Positions 44,222 through 53,961 of a DNA stretch of 64,000 nt are shown here, one piece after another. Source of the DNA: Acidimicrobiaceae bacterium (lineage in GTDB: Bacteria; Actinomycetota; Acidimicrobiia; Acidimicrobiales; Aldehydirespiratoraceae). The translations under genes and the position numbers were made by a program. The first letter of the stretch is position 1, and the number at the start of each line of letters is the position of its first letter. The notes beneath the pieces are model-generated. The model was not told the DNA's origin. It made no database searches and was given only the letters and a program-made list of their open reading frames with translations. The stretch spans positions 201,419-265,418 of the forward strand of contig VYFQ01000024.1 of NCBI GenBank assembly GCA_009842325.1, written 5' to 3'.

Positions 44222-45001
44222 CTATATCACCTTGAGTTCGTCGAGGAAGGCCACGATGCGCTCGTGGGCGTCGCCCTCGTCCACCACCACCTCGCCCGCG
44301 GCCCGCTCGGGAGCCTCAGCAACGTCGGTGATCTCCTGGCCCGCACCGGCCCAGCCGACCTGCTCGGCGGCGATGCCGAGATCGGCGATCCTCAGCTGGT
44401 CGACCGGCTTGTTCTTGGCCTGCATGATCCCCCGGAATGACGGGTATCGGGGCTCGACCACCCCGGCGGTCACCGACACCACCGCGGGCAGCGGGCACTC
44501 GACTAGGTCGGCGCCGGCCTCGGTCTGGCGGCGCACGGTGGCGGTGGAGCCCTCGACCGCGATCTCCTTGGCGAACGTCACCGAGGGCAAGCCGAGCAGT
44601 TCGGCCACCTGGGCAGGCACCACGCCGGTGTAGCCGTCGCTGGACTCGGTGGCGGCCAGCACCAGGTCGGGCTCGGTCCGCTCGATGGCCGCGGCGAGCA
44701 CGCGGGACGTGCCCAGCGCGTCGGAGCCGGCCAGCGCCTCGTCACTGATTAGCGTGGCCGAGTCGGCCCCCATGGCCAGGGCGGTGCGCAGGCCGCTCAC
44801 CTCGTCGTTGGGCACCATCGAGACCAGGTGCACAGAACCCTCACCAGCGGCGTCCACCAGCTGCAGGGCCATCTCCACCCCGTACGAGTCGGACTCGTCG
44901 AGAATGAGCTTCACGTTTCGCCGCAGCGTCTTGGTCTCGGGGTCAAGCGCGCCGGGATCGGCGGGATCGGGAATCTGCTTCACGCAGACGACAACCTTCA
45001 T
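44222..45001 (-). CDS. etfB: Electron transfer flavoprotein beta subunit
   Basis: 259 residues from the ATG at 45001, the typical start MKVVVCVKQIPDP. It has the AMP-binding beta-subunit fold with VLAATESSDGYTGVVPAQVAELLGLP and the recognition region PLPAVVSVTAGVVEPRYPSFRGIMQAK. It forms a heterodimer with EtfA. A 126-base divergent gap separates it from the lipid kinase gene; it contains a CCGCTAGCGG palindrome (45074-45083) but no promoter that I can define with certainty. Confidence 0.95.
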   Translation of the reverse strand: MKVVVCVKQIPDPADPGALDPETKTLRRNVKLILDESDSYGVEMALQLVDAAGEGSVHLVSMVPNDEVSGLRTALAMGADSATLISDEALAGSDALGTSRVLAAAIERTEPDLVLAATESSDGYTGVVPAQVAELLGLPSVTFAKEIAVEGSTATVRRQTEAGADLVECPLPAVVSVTAGVVEPRYPSFRGIMQAKNKPVDQLRIADLGIAAEQVGWAGAGQEITDVAEAPERAAGEVVVDEGDAHERIVAFLDELKVI

Positions 45002-45127
45002 GGGCGCCAAGTGTGCCAGCGCACAGCCAGAAACGAACCTCGCCGCACGACGAATTCGCCAACGTTTGCACACGGCCGCTAGCGGTCACGAGAGCGCGCT
45101 TGGCCCGCGAGCGGACAGACTGGGTGG

Positions 45128-46039
45128 ATGCGGGTGCTGCTGCTGGTGAACTCGGCCGCGTCGTCGGTGACCGGACGGCGCCGCGTGGTGATCCAGAAGG
45201 CGCTGTCGGCCGACCATGAAGTGACCCTGTCCGAGACCGTCCGGCGCGGCCATGCCACCCGGCTGGCCCGGTCGGCCGCCTCCGACGGCATCGACGTGGT
45301 GGTGGTGTTGGGCGGGGACGGCACGCTCAACGAGGCCGCCAACGGCCTGGCCGGCACCGACACCGCCCTGGCGGCGCTGCCGGGAGGAAGCACCAACGTG
45401 TTCGCGCGCATCATCGGCCTGCCCGACGACCCCATCGAAGCCGCCGGCCAGCTCCTCGACGCCCTCGACCGGGGCGCCGTCGCCAGGATCGGGCTCGGGG
45501 TCGTCGACGGGCGGTACTTCCTGTTCCACTGCGGCATCGGGTTCGACGCGGCCGTGGTGGAGCTGGTCGAGAGCCGCGGCCCGCTGAAGCGCTGGGCCGG
45601 ACACCCCCTGTTCATCTACGCGGCGGTGACCACCTGGCTGCAGCGGGCCAACCGGAGACGTCCTCCCATGCGGGTGCTCGACGCCGGCGGCGACGCACTG
45701 GCCGAGGGCCTGCTGACGATCGTGCTCAACCTCAACCCCTACACCTACCTGGGCAGCCGCAGCTTCGACCTCGTGCCGGGCCTCGGCCTGGACGAGCCCC
45801 TCGTCACCGTGACCCTTCCCAGCCTCTCGCTGCACCGGATGCTGCCGGTAGCCCTGAAGGCCCTGCGCTCAGGTGACGTGCGAGGCCTGCCCGGAGCGAC
45901 CGTTCACGAGGGCCTGAGGGACCTGACCGTGCACGCGGAGCCGCCCGTTCCATACCAGGCCGACGGCGACCACCTCGGCGCTGCGCCCCGCCTGAGGATT
46001 CGCTGGGCGCCCGAGGCCCTGCGGCTGGTCCTTCCCTGA
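45128..46039 (+). CDS. Diacylglycerol kinase-family lipid kinase
   Basis: 303 residues. VVVLGGDGTLNEAANGL is the nucleotide-binding GGDGT motif, and LPGGSTNVFARIIGLP the second conserved element. The C-terminal half is the beta-sandwich domain (GLDEPLVTVTLPSLS). Family members phosphorylate diacylglycerol, sphingoid bases or phosphatidylinositol mannoside precursors at the membrane. The substrate is not clear here. Start ATG at 45128. Confidence 0.9.
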   Translation: MRVLLLVNSAASSVTGRRRVVIQKALSADHEVTLSETVRRGHATRLARSAASDGIDVVVVLGGDGTLNEAANGLAGTDTALAALPGGSTNVFARIIGLPDDPIEAAGQLLDALDRGAVARIGLGVVDGRYFLFHCGIGFDAAVVELVESRGPLKRWAGHPLFIYAAVTTWLQRANRRRPPMRVLDAGGDALAEGLLTIVLNLNPYTYLGSRSFDLVPGLGLDEPLVTVTLPSLSLHRMLPVALKALRSGDVRGLPGATVHEGLRDLTVHAEPPVPYQADGDHLGAAPRLRIRWAPEALRLVLP

Positions 46040-46065
46040 GCGGTTTCTTCCGTTCAGCCTCCGGC

Positions 46066-46749
46066 TCAGGCTGCGTCGACCAGGGCCCGGGCCACGTCAG
46101 GCACGTCGGTGATCAGACCGTCCACGCCCATCGCCAGCAACTCCGACATGCGCTCCGGGACGTTGATGGTCCACACGTTGACGGCCAGCCCGGCGTCGTG
46201 GGCCCGGCGCACGAATGCAACGTCGCACATGGCATCGAAGGCGTGCACAGCCACCATGCTGTGGGCGCTGGCCCGGGCCACGGCCTGCGCGGGCGCCACG
46301 ATCCCGCAGATCAGCGCGGTGCGAATGGTCGGATCCACCGCCCGCACCGCATCCGCCGCGTCGACGTTGAACGACGACACCACGGCCCGCTCCGGGCCGA
46401 GGTAGGCCACAATGAGGCCTGCCACGGCGTCGGCCACGAGGTTCTCGCTGTCGTAGTCGGGGTCGTCGGGCAGGTTCTTGATCTCGAGGTGCACTCCCAT
46501 GCCCTCGCAAGCCTCCAGGGCCTCGGCCAGGCTGGGCACGTAGTCGGGCAGTTCGTCGGCGTGGAGGTGGCCGATCCGCCGGCCGTCGGCCAGGTGGGCG
46601 TCGTGGTGGACGACGGCCACGCCGTCAGTGGTGCGGCGCACGTCGAGCTCGACCCAGTCGGCGCCGAATTCCCGGGCCAGCCGGAAGGCTTCCACCGTGT
46701 TCTCGGGCGCGGCCTGGCTGGCACCCCGATGCGCGATCACCGCTGCCAC
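46066..46749 (-). CDS. Glycerophosphodiester phosphodiesterase
   Basis: About 227 residues of the GDPD family. The metal and catalytic residues appear in IAHRGASQAAPENT (HRG, E-N-T), WVELDVRRT and AVVHHDAHL, with HLEIKN later. It cleaves glycerophosphodiesters to glycerol-3-phosphate plus an alcohol. There is no signal peptide, so it is likely cytoplasmic. The GTG at 46749 places HRG close to the N-terminus; a GTG at 46785 is possible. It converges with the lipid kinase gene. Confidence 0.9.
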   Translation of the reverse strand: MAAVIAHRGASQAAPENTVEAFRLAREFGADWVELDVRRTTDGVAVVHHDAHLADGRRIGHLHADELPDYVPSLAEALEACEGMGVHLEIKNLPDDPDYDSENLVADAVAGLIVAYLGPERAVVSSFNVDAADAVRAVDPTIRTALICGIVAPAQAVARASAHSMVAVHAFDAMCDVAFVRRAHDAGLAVNVWTINVPERMSELLAMGVDGLITDVPDVARALVDAA

Positions 46750-46825
46750 CCCGGCAGTCTCGCACAGACTTGCTGCCACGGGCACGCGTGGCCGACGTCT
46801 ACTACCGTGGCCAGCCCGCCCTGCG

Positions 46826-47929
46826 ATGAACGTTCCTGGTACCTCACAAGAGTCCGACGCGAGGTGGATTCCGACGCTGCGAACGATCGGCGCGGTCCTG
46901 ATCGCGCTGGTGTTGACATGGACCGTGACGCCCGCGGCCGGCGCGCCCGCTGCGCCCGCCGGCCGCCCCGATCCCGGGGGCGAGCTCGCGTTGCCGGACC
47001 TTCGTAGCGGCCTGGAGTTTCGCTACGCGCCGATCACCCGGTGCAGCCGGCTGTTCGACGAGACGTTCATCGATCAGCTCAGGGTCGCCCACCCCGGCGC
47101 ACGGTTCACGGCATCCGTCCATGACCACCGCACGGGCTGCCGGTACGAACTCAACGGCGGCCTGGAGATCACCACCGCGAGCGTCATCAAGGCCCAGGTC
47201 CTGGCGGGCGTGCTGCTGGCCGCCCAGGAAGCGGGCCGTCAGCTCAGCGAGTCCGAGGCGGCCGACGTCGAGTTGATGATGCACTACAGCCACAACCGCC
47301 CGCCCACCTCCAGGCTGTACGTGCAGCTCGGCAGCGCGACCGGTATGGAGGCGCTGGACCAGCGCTTCGGGATCGCTGGCACGAGCCACACCGCGTGGTA
47401 CGGCCGGACGCTGTCCACCGCGGAGGACCGGACGCGGCTCGTGGAACAGCTTCTCATCGGCGGAGGGCCCCTGAGCCCTGAGTCGGTGGAGGCGGCATGG
47501 GAGTGGATGTCCAGCGTGAGCGCGGCGCAGAGCTGGGGGATCACCGCCGGCCTCCCGGCCGGATACGAGGCTGCGCTGAAGAACGGCTTCTTCCCGATGT
47601 CCGGCGCCGGGTGGCGGCTGGGCACCACCGGAGTGGTGCGCGACCCGACCGGCGGCACATACGCCATGACGGTGATGACGGACAACAACCCGAGCGAGTC
47701 GGCCGGCATCGGGCTGGTGGAGAGGATCGCCCGCCACGTCAACTCCGCGCTCACCACCGGCGCGCCTGCCGAGCGCGCCGTGGACCTGGTGGAGTGCGTC
47801 GAGCCGTCCAGAGGATCGTCGTGGTCCTCGGCTGCTGAGATGCTCGGTGGAGTCGATGCCGTCGAGCTGAGGCGCCTCAACGGCGGCGAGCCCAGACCGC
47901 TGACCGGTCAGCGAGTCTGCTGGGGTTAG
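46826..47929 (+). CDS. Class A beta-lactamase-fold serine hydrolase (variant motifs)
   Basis: 367 residues from the ATG at 46826, with an N-terminal membrane/signal segment (IGAVLIALVLTWTVTPAAGAPA). The SxxK motif is TASVIKAQ, but the second motif is SHN (YSHNRPP) instead of SDN, and the third is KNG (ALKNGFFP) instead of KTG or KSG. The overall order and spacing fit the class A beta-lactamase/penicillin-binding superfamily. Exported serine hydrolase activity is likely; true antibiotic hydrolysis is doubtful given the altered motifs. Confidence 0.75.
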   Translation: MNVPGTSQESDARWIPTLRTIGAVLIALVLTWTVTPAAGAPAAPAGRPDPGGELALPDLRSGLEFRYAPITRCSRLFDETFIDQLRVAHPGARFTASVHDHRTGCRYELNGGLEITTASVIKAQVLAGVLLAAQEAGRQLSESEAADVELMMHYSHNRPPTSRLYVQLGSATGMEALDQRFGIAGTSHTAWYGRTLSTAEDRTRLVEQLLIGGGPLSPESVEAAWEWMSSVSAAQSWGITAGLPAGYEAALKNGFFPMSGAGWRLGTTGVVRDPTGGTYAMTVMTDNNPSESAGIGLVERIARHVNSALTTGAPAERAVDLVECVEPSRGSSWSSAAEMLGGVDAVELRRLNGGEPRPLTGQRVCWG

Positions 47930-47972
47930 CGTGAGGGCCGAAGGCCGAGCCATCAGTCTCGCACACACGCAT

Positions 47973-48998
47973 TCACAGCCGCTGAGCCGGCGTGTACGCC
48001 ACTCGGCTCGTTGTTGAACCCTCCGTCCACTCGGGATAGCGATGGCAGGCCACAGTTCGTCCAGCGGCGATTTCTCGAAGTTGCGGTCGTCGCCGGTGGC
48101 ACTCAGGCACTGCGAACGGGCACCGAGGCGCGTAGACGCAACCGCTGGACCGACCAGTCGGCACCGGCGCGGCAACGGTTGGCGCGGGCAGTTGCCTCTT
48201 GCGCTGGGCGACCGGATTGGCGACGGGGCTCGCCTGCAACAGTGCATGGGTGTAGGGGTGAGCCGGCGAGTCGGTGACCTCGACGGTGTCACCGGCCTCC
48301 ATGACTTGTCCCTGATACAGCACGGTCACGTCATGGCAACAGTGGCGCACCACGGCAATGTCGTGGGAGATGAACAGGTAGCTCAGACTGCGTTGGGCCT
48401 GCAGATCGCGCAGGAGGTTGAGAATCTGTGCCTGAACCGACAGATCCAGAGCGCTCACGGCCTCGTCGAGAATCACGAGCTCGGGCGATGTGATGATGGC
48501 CCGTGCGATGCAGATGCGCTGGAGTTGACCGCCCGAGAACTCATGGGGACGCCGGTCGCGGGAGTCCGACTCGATCCCAACAGCCTCGAGAGTCGCTCCG
48601 ACGCGCGCCGCGATCTCGCTACGGTCGCTGATCCCGCGAGCCCGCAACGGCTCAGCCAGGCTCCAGAACACCGAGTACGACGGATTGAGGGAGCTCAACG
48701 GGTCCTGATAGACGGCCTGCAGGCGGGCGCCCAGCGCGCGCCGCCGGACGGCCGGGAGGCCGCTGATCTCCGCGCCATCGAAGCCCACGGTCCCTTCCAC
48801 AACCGGGACGAGGCCGAGCACAACCTTGGCGAGCGTCGACTTACCGGCTCCCGATTCGCCGACCAGGCCGGTCGTGCGGCCTCGCTCGACAGTCATGCCT
48901 ACGCCATCGAGCGCGAGGATCGTGCTGCGCCGGCTGCGTTCCCGGAACCTGACGGTTACGCCGCTGACCGCAAGTACAAGGTCACGCGGCTCAGTCAC
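47973..48998 (-). CDS. Peptide-type ABC transporter ATP-binding protein (DppF/OppF type)
   Basis: 341 residues from the GTG at 48998, which overlaps the fusion-gene stop (GTGA). Walker A is GESGAGKST, the signature EFSGGQLQRICIARA, Walker B LVILDEAVSALD. The C-terminal oligopeptide/dipeptide extension carries CVYAPRCPFAVPEC, a cysteine cluster typical of DppF/OppF proteins. It is the second ATPase of the importer. The frame continues upstream but only inside the fusion gene. Confidence 0.92.
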   Translation of the reverse strand: MTEPRDLVLAVSGVTVRFRERSRRSTILALDGVGMTVERGRTTGLVGESGAGKSTLAKVVLGLVPVVEGTVGFDGAEISGLPAVRRRALGARLQAVYQDPLSSLNPSYSVFWSLAEPLRARGISDRSEIAARVGATLEAVGIESDSRDRRPHEFSGGQLQRICIARAIITSPELVILDEAVSALDLSVQAQILNLLRDLQAQRSLSYLFISHDIAVVRHCCHDVTVLYQGQVMEAGDTVEVTDSPAHPYTHALLQASPVANPVAQRKRQLPAPTVAAPVPTGRSSGCVYAPRCPFAVPECHRRRPQLREIAAGRTVACHRYPEWTEGSTTSRVAYTPAQRL

Positions 48999-50902
48999 CG
49001 CGGCAACGCCCCCGCCGCAAGCAGCGACCCAGCACGTACACAACGGGTGAGCGAGCCTGTGTCCGCGACTTCCAGGGCGAGCTTCCCGGCGCTGCACTCG
49101 TCGGTCTCATGGGGGCACCGGTCAGCGAACCGACACCCGACCGGCCACGACCCGGGGGGCGGGACGCGGCCCGCGACGGTGGGAAGCTTCGAACCGTGGT
49201 CGGCCGTGCTGGGATTGGCCGACATCAGCGCGAGCGTGTAGGGGAACCGGGGGTGGGTGAAGGCCATATCGGTGTCGGCCTGCTCCACGACCTCGCCGGC
49301 GTACATGACGACGACCCGGTCGGCCATGTCGGCGACGACCCCCCAGTCATGGGTGATCAGAAGGATGCCGAGCTCCGTGGAGTTCTTGAGGTGGCGCAGC
49401 AGCGCGAGGATTTCCGCCTGGAGGGTTACGTCGAGCGCTGTCGTCGGCTCATCCGCTATCAGCAGCTTCGGGCGCCCTGCTATCGCCAGCGCGATGTTGG
49501 CCCGCTGGGCCATGCCGCCCGACAGCTCATGGGGATAGACAACCATCACCTGTTCCGGCTCTGCGAACTTGACCTGCTCGAGCAACTCCACCCCTCGTAT
49601 GGCCGCCGCCCTTCGGGACATCGGTTCGTGACGCCGGATGACCTCGCGTAGGTGGCTGCCGACGGTGTGGGTCGGATCGAGGCTCGCCAGCGCGTGCTGC
49701 GACACATATCCGATGTCGCGGCCGCGAACGGCTCGGTAGGTGTCTTGGACGCCAGGATCCAGGCGGGCGCCATCGAAGTGCAGGTGGCGAGCGGAAGCCC
49801 GCAGGCCGGGGGGCAGGAGGCCCAGTACCGCTAGGGCAGTGAGGCTCTTGCCGCAGCCCGACTCCCCCACAAGCGCGACCGTTTCCCTCTGGTAGATCGA
49901 CAACGACACGTCGGTGACCAGCGACACCGGACCGGCTGCTCCGGCGTGGACCACCGACAGGTCCCGCACCTCCAACAGAGCATCGGAGGCTGGCGGTGCT
50001 GGCGCGTCAGCGCCGTCGACGGGCGCAGCCGTCGCTGGCTGCACCGTCCGGCGGGTTGCGGTGACGGCCCGGTCGGCGACCAGATCGCGCAAGGCGTCCC
50101 CCAGCGCGCCGAAGGCGAGCACCGTTAGCGAGATGGCGGCGCCCGGCGGGAACAAGGGCCAGGTCGAGCGAGACAGCACCCGTGACGCGTCGCCGATCAT
50201 TCCGCCCCACGTCGGGTGGGCGCTGCTGGAGAGGAGACCGAGGTACGACAGTGCGGCCTGGACAACCAGCGTGAGCCCGGCGAACACCGACGCCTGTGCG
50301 AGCATCGGCCCCAGGATCCGACGCAGCACATGCGTCCGCATGATCCGGGCCGGTCCGACGCCGGACACGCGGGCTGCGATGACGAAGAGCTCCTCGCGCA
50401 CCGAGAGCGTCGAGCCTCGCACGACGCGAACCAATCCTGCCGACGCCAGCACGCCCAGGGCCACCATCGCGGCGAGCACGCTGCTCGGGAACACGCCGAG
50501 CACGACCAGGATGATGATGATCGCCGGGATCGACTGCACCAGCTCAACGACACGGCTGATGGCGGCATCGACCGCTCCGACCTTGTAGCCGGCCACGATG
50601 CCGAAGGTGGTGCCGATGACGAGGAACACAACCAGCGCCTCGAAGGTGGCGACCAGCGAGGGCCCGATGCCGTACAGCAGCTGGCTCAGCAGGTCGCGGC
50701 CGAGGACGTCGGAGCCGAGCCAGTGGGTTCTCGACGGCCCGCTAAGCACGTTCTGAAGATCCTGCTTGCCGAGTGGGTAGGGGGCGATGTGCTCCGCCAG
50801 GGCGCCGACCGCCACCAACGCCAGCAGGAACACGAACGCCGCGGCTCCCATCGGCTGCCGCCGGATAGCAGCCCCGGTCCGCCCGAGGGCACCGGAACTC
50901 AT
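48995..50902 (-). CDS. Fused peptide-type ABC permease (DppC) and ATP-binding protein (DppD)
   Basis: 635 residues from the ATG at 50902, overlapping the DppB stop (ATGA). Residues 1-275 are a DppC-type permease: several membrane helices and the EAA-like loop [27 protein letters not shown] linker of Ala/Pro-rich sequence leads to an ATPase domain (from about 310) with [37 protein letters not shown], and the C-terminal [15 protein letters not shown] cluster. No stop or start separates the two halves. Such fusions are known in some actinobacterial peptide/nickel importers. Coupled stoichiometry is the likely consequence. Confidence 0.9.
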   Translation of the reverse strand: MSSGALGRTGAAIRRQPMGAAAFVFLLALVAVGALAEHIAPYPLGKQDLQNVLSGPSRTHWLGSDVLGRDLLSQLLYGIGPSLVATFEALVVFLVIGTTFGIVAGYKVGAVDAAISRVVELVQSIPAIIIILVVLGVFPSSVLAAMVALGVLASAGLVRVVRGSTLSVREELFVIAARVSGVGPARIMRTHVLRRILGPMLAQASVFAGLTLVVQAALSYLGLLSSSAHPTWGGMIGDASRVLSRSTWPLFPPGAAISLTVLAFGALGDALRDLVADRAVTATRRTVQPATAAPVDGADAPAPPASDALLEVRDLSVVHAGAAGPVSLVTDVSLSIYQRETVALVGESGCGKSLTALAVLGLLPPGLRASARHLHFDGARLDPGVQDTYRAVRGRDIGYVSQHALASLDPTHTVGSHLREVIRRHEPMSRRAAAIRGVELLEQVKFAEPEQVMVVYPHELSGGMAQRANIALAIAGRPKLLIADEPTTALDVTLQAEILALLRHLKNSTELGILLITHDWGVVADMADRVVVMYAGEVVEQADTDMAFTHPRFPYTLALMSANPSTADHGSKLPTVAGRVPPPGSWPVGCRFADRCPHETDECSAGKLALEVADTGSLTRCVRAGSLLAAGALPR

Positions 50903-51894
50903 GGAGCAGCGCCGCTGTTGGCAAACGCGCCGTCCGTGGCAGTGGCTGACTGCAGGCGCGGATCGAGGTAGCGGTAGGCGAGGTCGACCAGCAGGTTGAC
51001 GACGATGACGATCAGTGTGAAGTACACGACAACACCCTGGATCAACGGGAGGTCGCGAGTGGCGGTCGCGTGGACGGCGGTGCTGCCCAGGCCCGGGATG
51101 GCGAACACCGACTCGACGGCGACCGTGCCCCCCAGAGAGCCGATGAACACCAGACCGACCACCGTGACGACCGGGATGGCCGCGTTGCGGAGCCCGTGCC
51201 GGAACAGGATCGAGCACTCGCCGATCCCCGCGGCGCGGAGTGTGCGCACGTACTCCTTGCTGAGCGCGGTCGACATCGCCTCACGCGTCTGGCGAGCGAG
51301 GATCGCGGTGGCGGGCACCGACAGCGTGGCGATCGGTAGCGCGACCGAGCGCATCCACGGGCCGACTCCTTCGTTCCATCTGACGTAGCCCGTCGGGGGG
51401 AACCACCCGAGATGCACCGCGAAAAGCACGATCAGAACGAGTCCCAACCAGAAGTCGGGGACGGCCAGACCGCCGATGGACCCCGAGTCAATCACCCGAC
51501 CGATTCGGCCCCGCTGCGCTCCGAGGATTCCGATTGCGACCCCCAATGTCGTCGCAATCAGAGTCGCTCCAACAATGAGCGACATCGACGGCGCTAGACG
51601 ACCGTTCAACTGCGCAGTCACCGGCTGCCGATTGATCATCGAATTGCCGAGGTCGCCTCGTACCGCCCCTTCGAGCCACTGGCCGTACTGGGCCCACACC
51701 GGCTGTTCGAGGCCGAGATCTTCGCGAACCTGTTTGAGTTGTTCCTCGGTGGCATTGCGCCCGACGAGCGACACGGCCGCGTCGCCCGGCAGGAATGCCA
51801 CCAAGATGAACGAAACCGCCGTGGCGGTGATCGCAAGTGGAACCGACCAAGCGAGTCGGCGGGCCGTAACCCGCAGGATCGCCGTCGCCCTCAA
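50899..51894 (-). CDS. Peptide-type ABC transporter permease (DppB type)
   Basis: 331 residues with about six membrane helices. The N-terminal SFILVAFLPGDAA and the central EAA-like loop AMSTALSKEYVRTLRAAGIGECSIL, then VESVFAIPGLG, are DppB signatures. The longest plausible start is a TTG at 51894; no nearby ATG gives the conserved N-terminus. It lies 69 bases downstream of the binding-protein gene and overlaps the fusion gene. Confidence 0.9.
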   Translation of the reverse strand: MRATAILRVTARRLAWSVPLAITATAVSFILVAFLPGDAAVSLVGRNATEEQLKQVREDLGLEQPVWAQYGQWLEGAVRGDLGNSMINRQPVTAQLNGRLAPSMSLIVGATLIATTLGVAIGILGAQRGRIGRVIDSGSIGGLAVPDFWLGLVLIVLFAVHLGWFPPTGYVRWNEGVGPWMRSVALPIATLSVPATAILARQTREAMSTALSKEYVRTLRAAGIGECSILFRHGLRNAAIPVVTVVGLVFIGSLGGTVAVESVFAIPGLGSTAVHATATRDLPLIQGVVVYFTLIVIVVNLLVDLAYRYLDPRLQSATATDGAFANSGAAP

Positions 51895-51963
51895 GGCTGC
51901 CGCGCCGTGGCGAGACGATCCCCTGTCGGTACGACGGCGGTCACTGCGTCCGCAGCCCTTCTG

Positions 51964-53775
51964 TCATGCCGGACGGATGTCGACCAGAGTCGGGATCGAC
52001 CCATTGCCGGATGTCGCCTCGATGCCCGTGAGGCCCTCAACCAGATACCACGAGAGCGGCGAGCCGAGGACAGGCAGCGCCCATGCCTGATCGACTAGCC
52101 GAGCATTGATGCGCTGCTCAACGTCTGATGTGTCTCCGACCGTCTCGAAGTACTCCGCATACAGCGAATCGAGTTCCTCATCGACGGTTCCGAAGGGATT
52201 GAACGGTCCCATCGGATCGACGAATCCGACGCTGAGCGTCTGCATCGTCCCGAGGCCATAGCCGATGGCAGCGGCCGGATGTTCCCCGGACACCATGCCT
52301 GTGAAGTAGGCAGTGACATCTGCTGCCGTAGTGATGTCGAGAACCACGCCGACCTCCGCCAGCTGGCCAGCGACTGCCTGCACCACAGTATCTAGGCCTA
52401 GCAAGCTCACATCAAGCACCGGGATCGTGACGCCATCGCCGTATCCCGCGTCTTGAAGGAGCTGTCGAGCCAGATCCGGGTCATAGCCGTTAGCCGCATC
52501 GAGCACTGGGTCGTAACCCTTGTGCCCCTCAAGCGCGTACTGACTGAGGGCTAGCGTCCCGTCGCCAAGCAGTGCCGCCGCGATCGCTTCTCGATCAACC
52601 GCGTGATTGAGCGCGCGACGGACGCGCACATCACCGAGCGGGGCCGAGACCGCGCCAGCGCGATCCATCAGGTTTATCCCAACCAGGAGTAGCGGCGCAG
52701 CGAGCACGGTTATACCCGCATCGGCGGCTGCAACCATGGTGGTCGAATCGCCGTGAGCGGCCTGCACCTGGCCAGCTCGGATCGCTTCGATCATCGACGA
52801 GGAGTTGGGGATTACCCGCACGACGACCTCGTCCCAATGGATGCGGCCGGGATTCCAGTAATGCGGATTGGGGATCAAGGTGTAGGTGTCAAAGGGAATC
52901 GACTCCTCAGGCACCAGCATGTACGGCCCGGCACCAGCGGTCCCGAGATCGAGCGTCTCAGGCGACGCAATGGCCGTCGGGCTGACGACGTTGCCGACGC
53001 CGAACCCTTGGGCGAAAGCGTAGTTCAGACCAGGGTCGGACTCACTGAGTTCGATTGCCAACGACAGCGGGCCCGTGACCTCTATGTTCGCCACCCGCGT
53101 CAGCAACTGTGCCAACGACGTGGGCTGCGTTCGCACGTAGTCGAGGTGGGTCTTCACCGCTTCAGCGTCAAGACTTGTGCCGTCGCTGAACTTCACTCCC
53201 TCCCGTAGGGTCAGTTCGTACCGCATGTTCTTGTCGTCGGTGTACCCGAAGTCCACGGCCAGGTTCGGGGCGAACACACCGTCGGGTTGCAGGATCACGA
53301 GCGAGTCGTATGCCCACTGATAGAACGAGCCGAAGGCTGGATCACCGATGGCGGGGTTTAGGCTTGGTGGCGCGCCATACGTGCCGAACGTGAGGGTCCC
53401 GCCGCGTGGCTGCCCTGACGTGGAGTCCTTACTGGGGACATCCTCGGGTTCCGCTGTCGTAGCGGTCTCCTCGACGGGAGTATCGGGTTCACTCGGCGCA
53501 ACGTCGACCGCCTCGGCATCTGGGACCTCGTCAGTAGCGATGTCAGCCGTCGTGTCCCTTGTCGGCACTTCAACCGCAGCCTCGTCGTCACCGCAGCTGG
53601 TCAGCAGCGCTGCTACAGCGAGGAGAACTGCGACCCCCCAGACTGCTCGCCGAAGCGGGCTCTGCTGCGGGCGGGGTGTACTGAACGAGGCCGACGCTCG
53701 CCCCTTTGGTCGATCCCGGCCAGTGAACTGACTGAAACGTGTAAGTCTATGGCGGCTGTTGAATGAAGCTGGCAT
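51964..53775 (-). CDS. Peptide-type ABC transporter substrate-binding lipoprotein (SBP family 5)
   Basis: 603 residues. The ATG at 53775 has a strong GGAGGGG ribosome-binding site, so I use it rather than the longer frame. The protein has a lipoprotein signal (VAALLTSCGDD) after a basic lead of about 45 residues, a Thr/Glu/Asp-rich linker, and a family 5 binding domain (GGTLTFGTYGAPPSLNPAIGD, LTLREGVKFSDGT, VRVRRALNHAVDREAIA). It captures peptides or other small solutes for the importer downstream. LacI operators lie in its upstream region and within codons 10-15. Confidence 0.92.
   Translation of the reverse strand: MPASFNSRHRLTRFSQFTGRDRPKGRASASFSTPRPQQSPLRRAVWGVAVLLAVAALLTSCGDDEAAVEVPTRDTTADIATDEVPDAEAVDVAPSEPDTPVEETATTAEPEDVPSKDSTSGQPRGGTLTFGTYGAPPSLNPAIGDPAFGSFYQWAYDSLVILQPDGVFAPNLAVDFGYTDDKNMRYELTLREGVKFSDGTSLDAEAVKTHLDYVRTQPTSLAQLLTRVANIEVTGPLSLAIELSESDPGLNYAFAQGFGVGNVVSPTAIASPETLDLGTAGAGPYMLVPEESIPFDTYTLIPNPHYWNPGRIHWDEVVVRVIPNSSSMIEAIRAGQVQAAHGDSTTMVAAADAGITVLAAPLLLVGINLMDRAGAVSAPLGDVRVRRALNHAVDREAIAAALLGDGTLALSQYALEGHKGYDPVLDAANGYDPDLARQLLQDAGYGDGVTIPVLDVSLLGLDTVVQAVAGQLAEVGVVLDITTAADVTAYFTGMVSGEHPAAAIGYGLGTMQTLSVGFVDPMGPFNPFGTVDEELDSLYAEYFETVGDTSDVEQRINARLVDQAWALPVLGSPLSWYLVEGLTGIEATSGNGSIPTLVDIRPA
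53731..53746. promoter_or_regulatory. LacI-type operator copy B (inside the binding-protein gene)
   Basis: ACTGAAACGTGTAAGT differs from copy A at one base and keeps the central CG. It lies at codons 10-15 of the binding-protein gene, 81 bases from copy A, a spacing compatible with repression by looping. Confidence 0.6.
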
Positions 53776-53811
53776 TGCTCCCCTCCGTTTTGGACAAGAC
53801 AAGCGCTGGTC

Positions 53812-53827
53812 ACTGAATCGTGTAAGT
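53812..53827. promoter_or_regulatory. LacI-type operator copy A (upstream of the binding-protein gene)
   Basis: ACTGAATCGTGTAAGT with central CG lies 36 bases upstream of the binding-protein ATG. The TGTAAGT arm overlaps a GTGTA-AG-TACAC inverted repeat (53820-53831). It is the likely site of repression by the LacI protein encoded just upstream. The rest of this 186-base gap shows nothing I can name. Confidence 0.65.
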
Positions 53828-53961
53828 ACACTTTATGCCAGTGCGGCTGAGTTCGTCAAGCGGAAGGGGGGCGTGCGTCATCAAGACGTGAAGGGCACCG
53901 CCGCCCGGCGTTCGGACCGTCGCCGCGTGGTCGACGCAGCGACAGCCACCCCGGAGTGTTG

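Noticed and set aside
50903-51217. N-terminal extension of the fusion ABC gene
   Set aside because: It is antisense-like low-complexity sequence within the DppB gene; the ATGA overlap marks the start.
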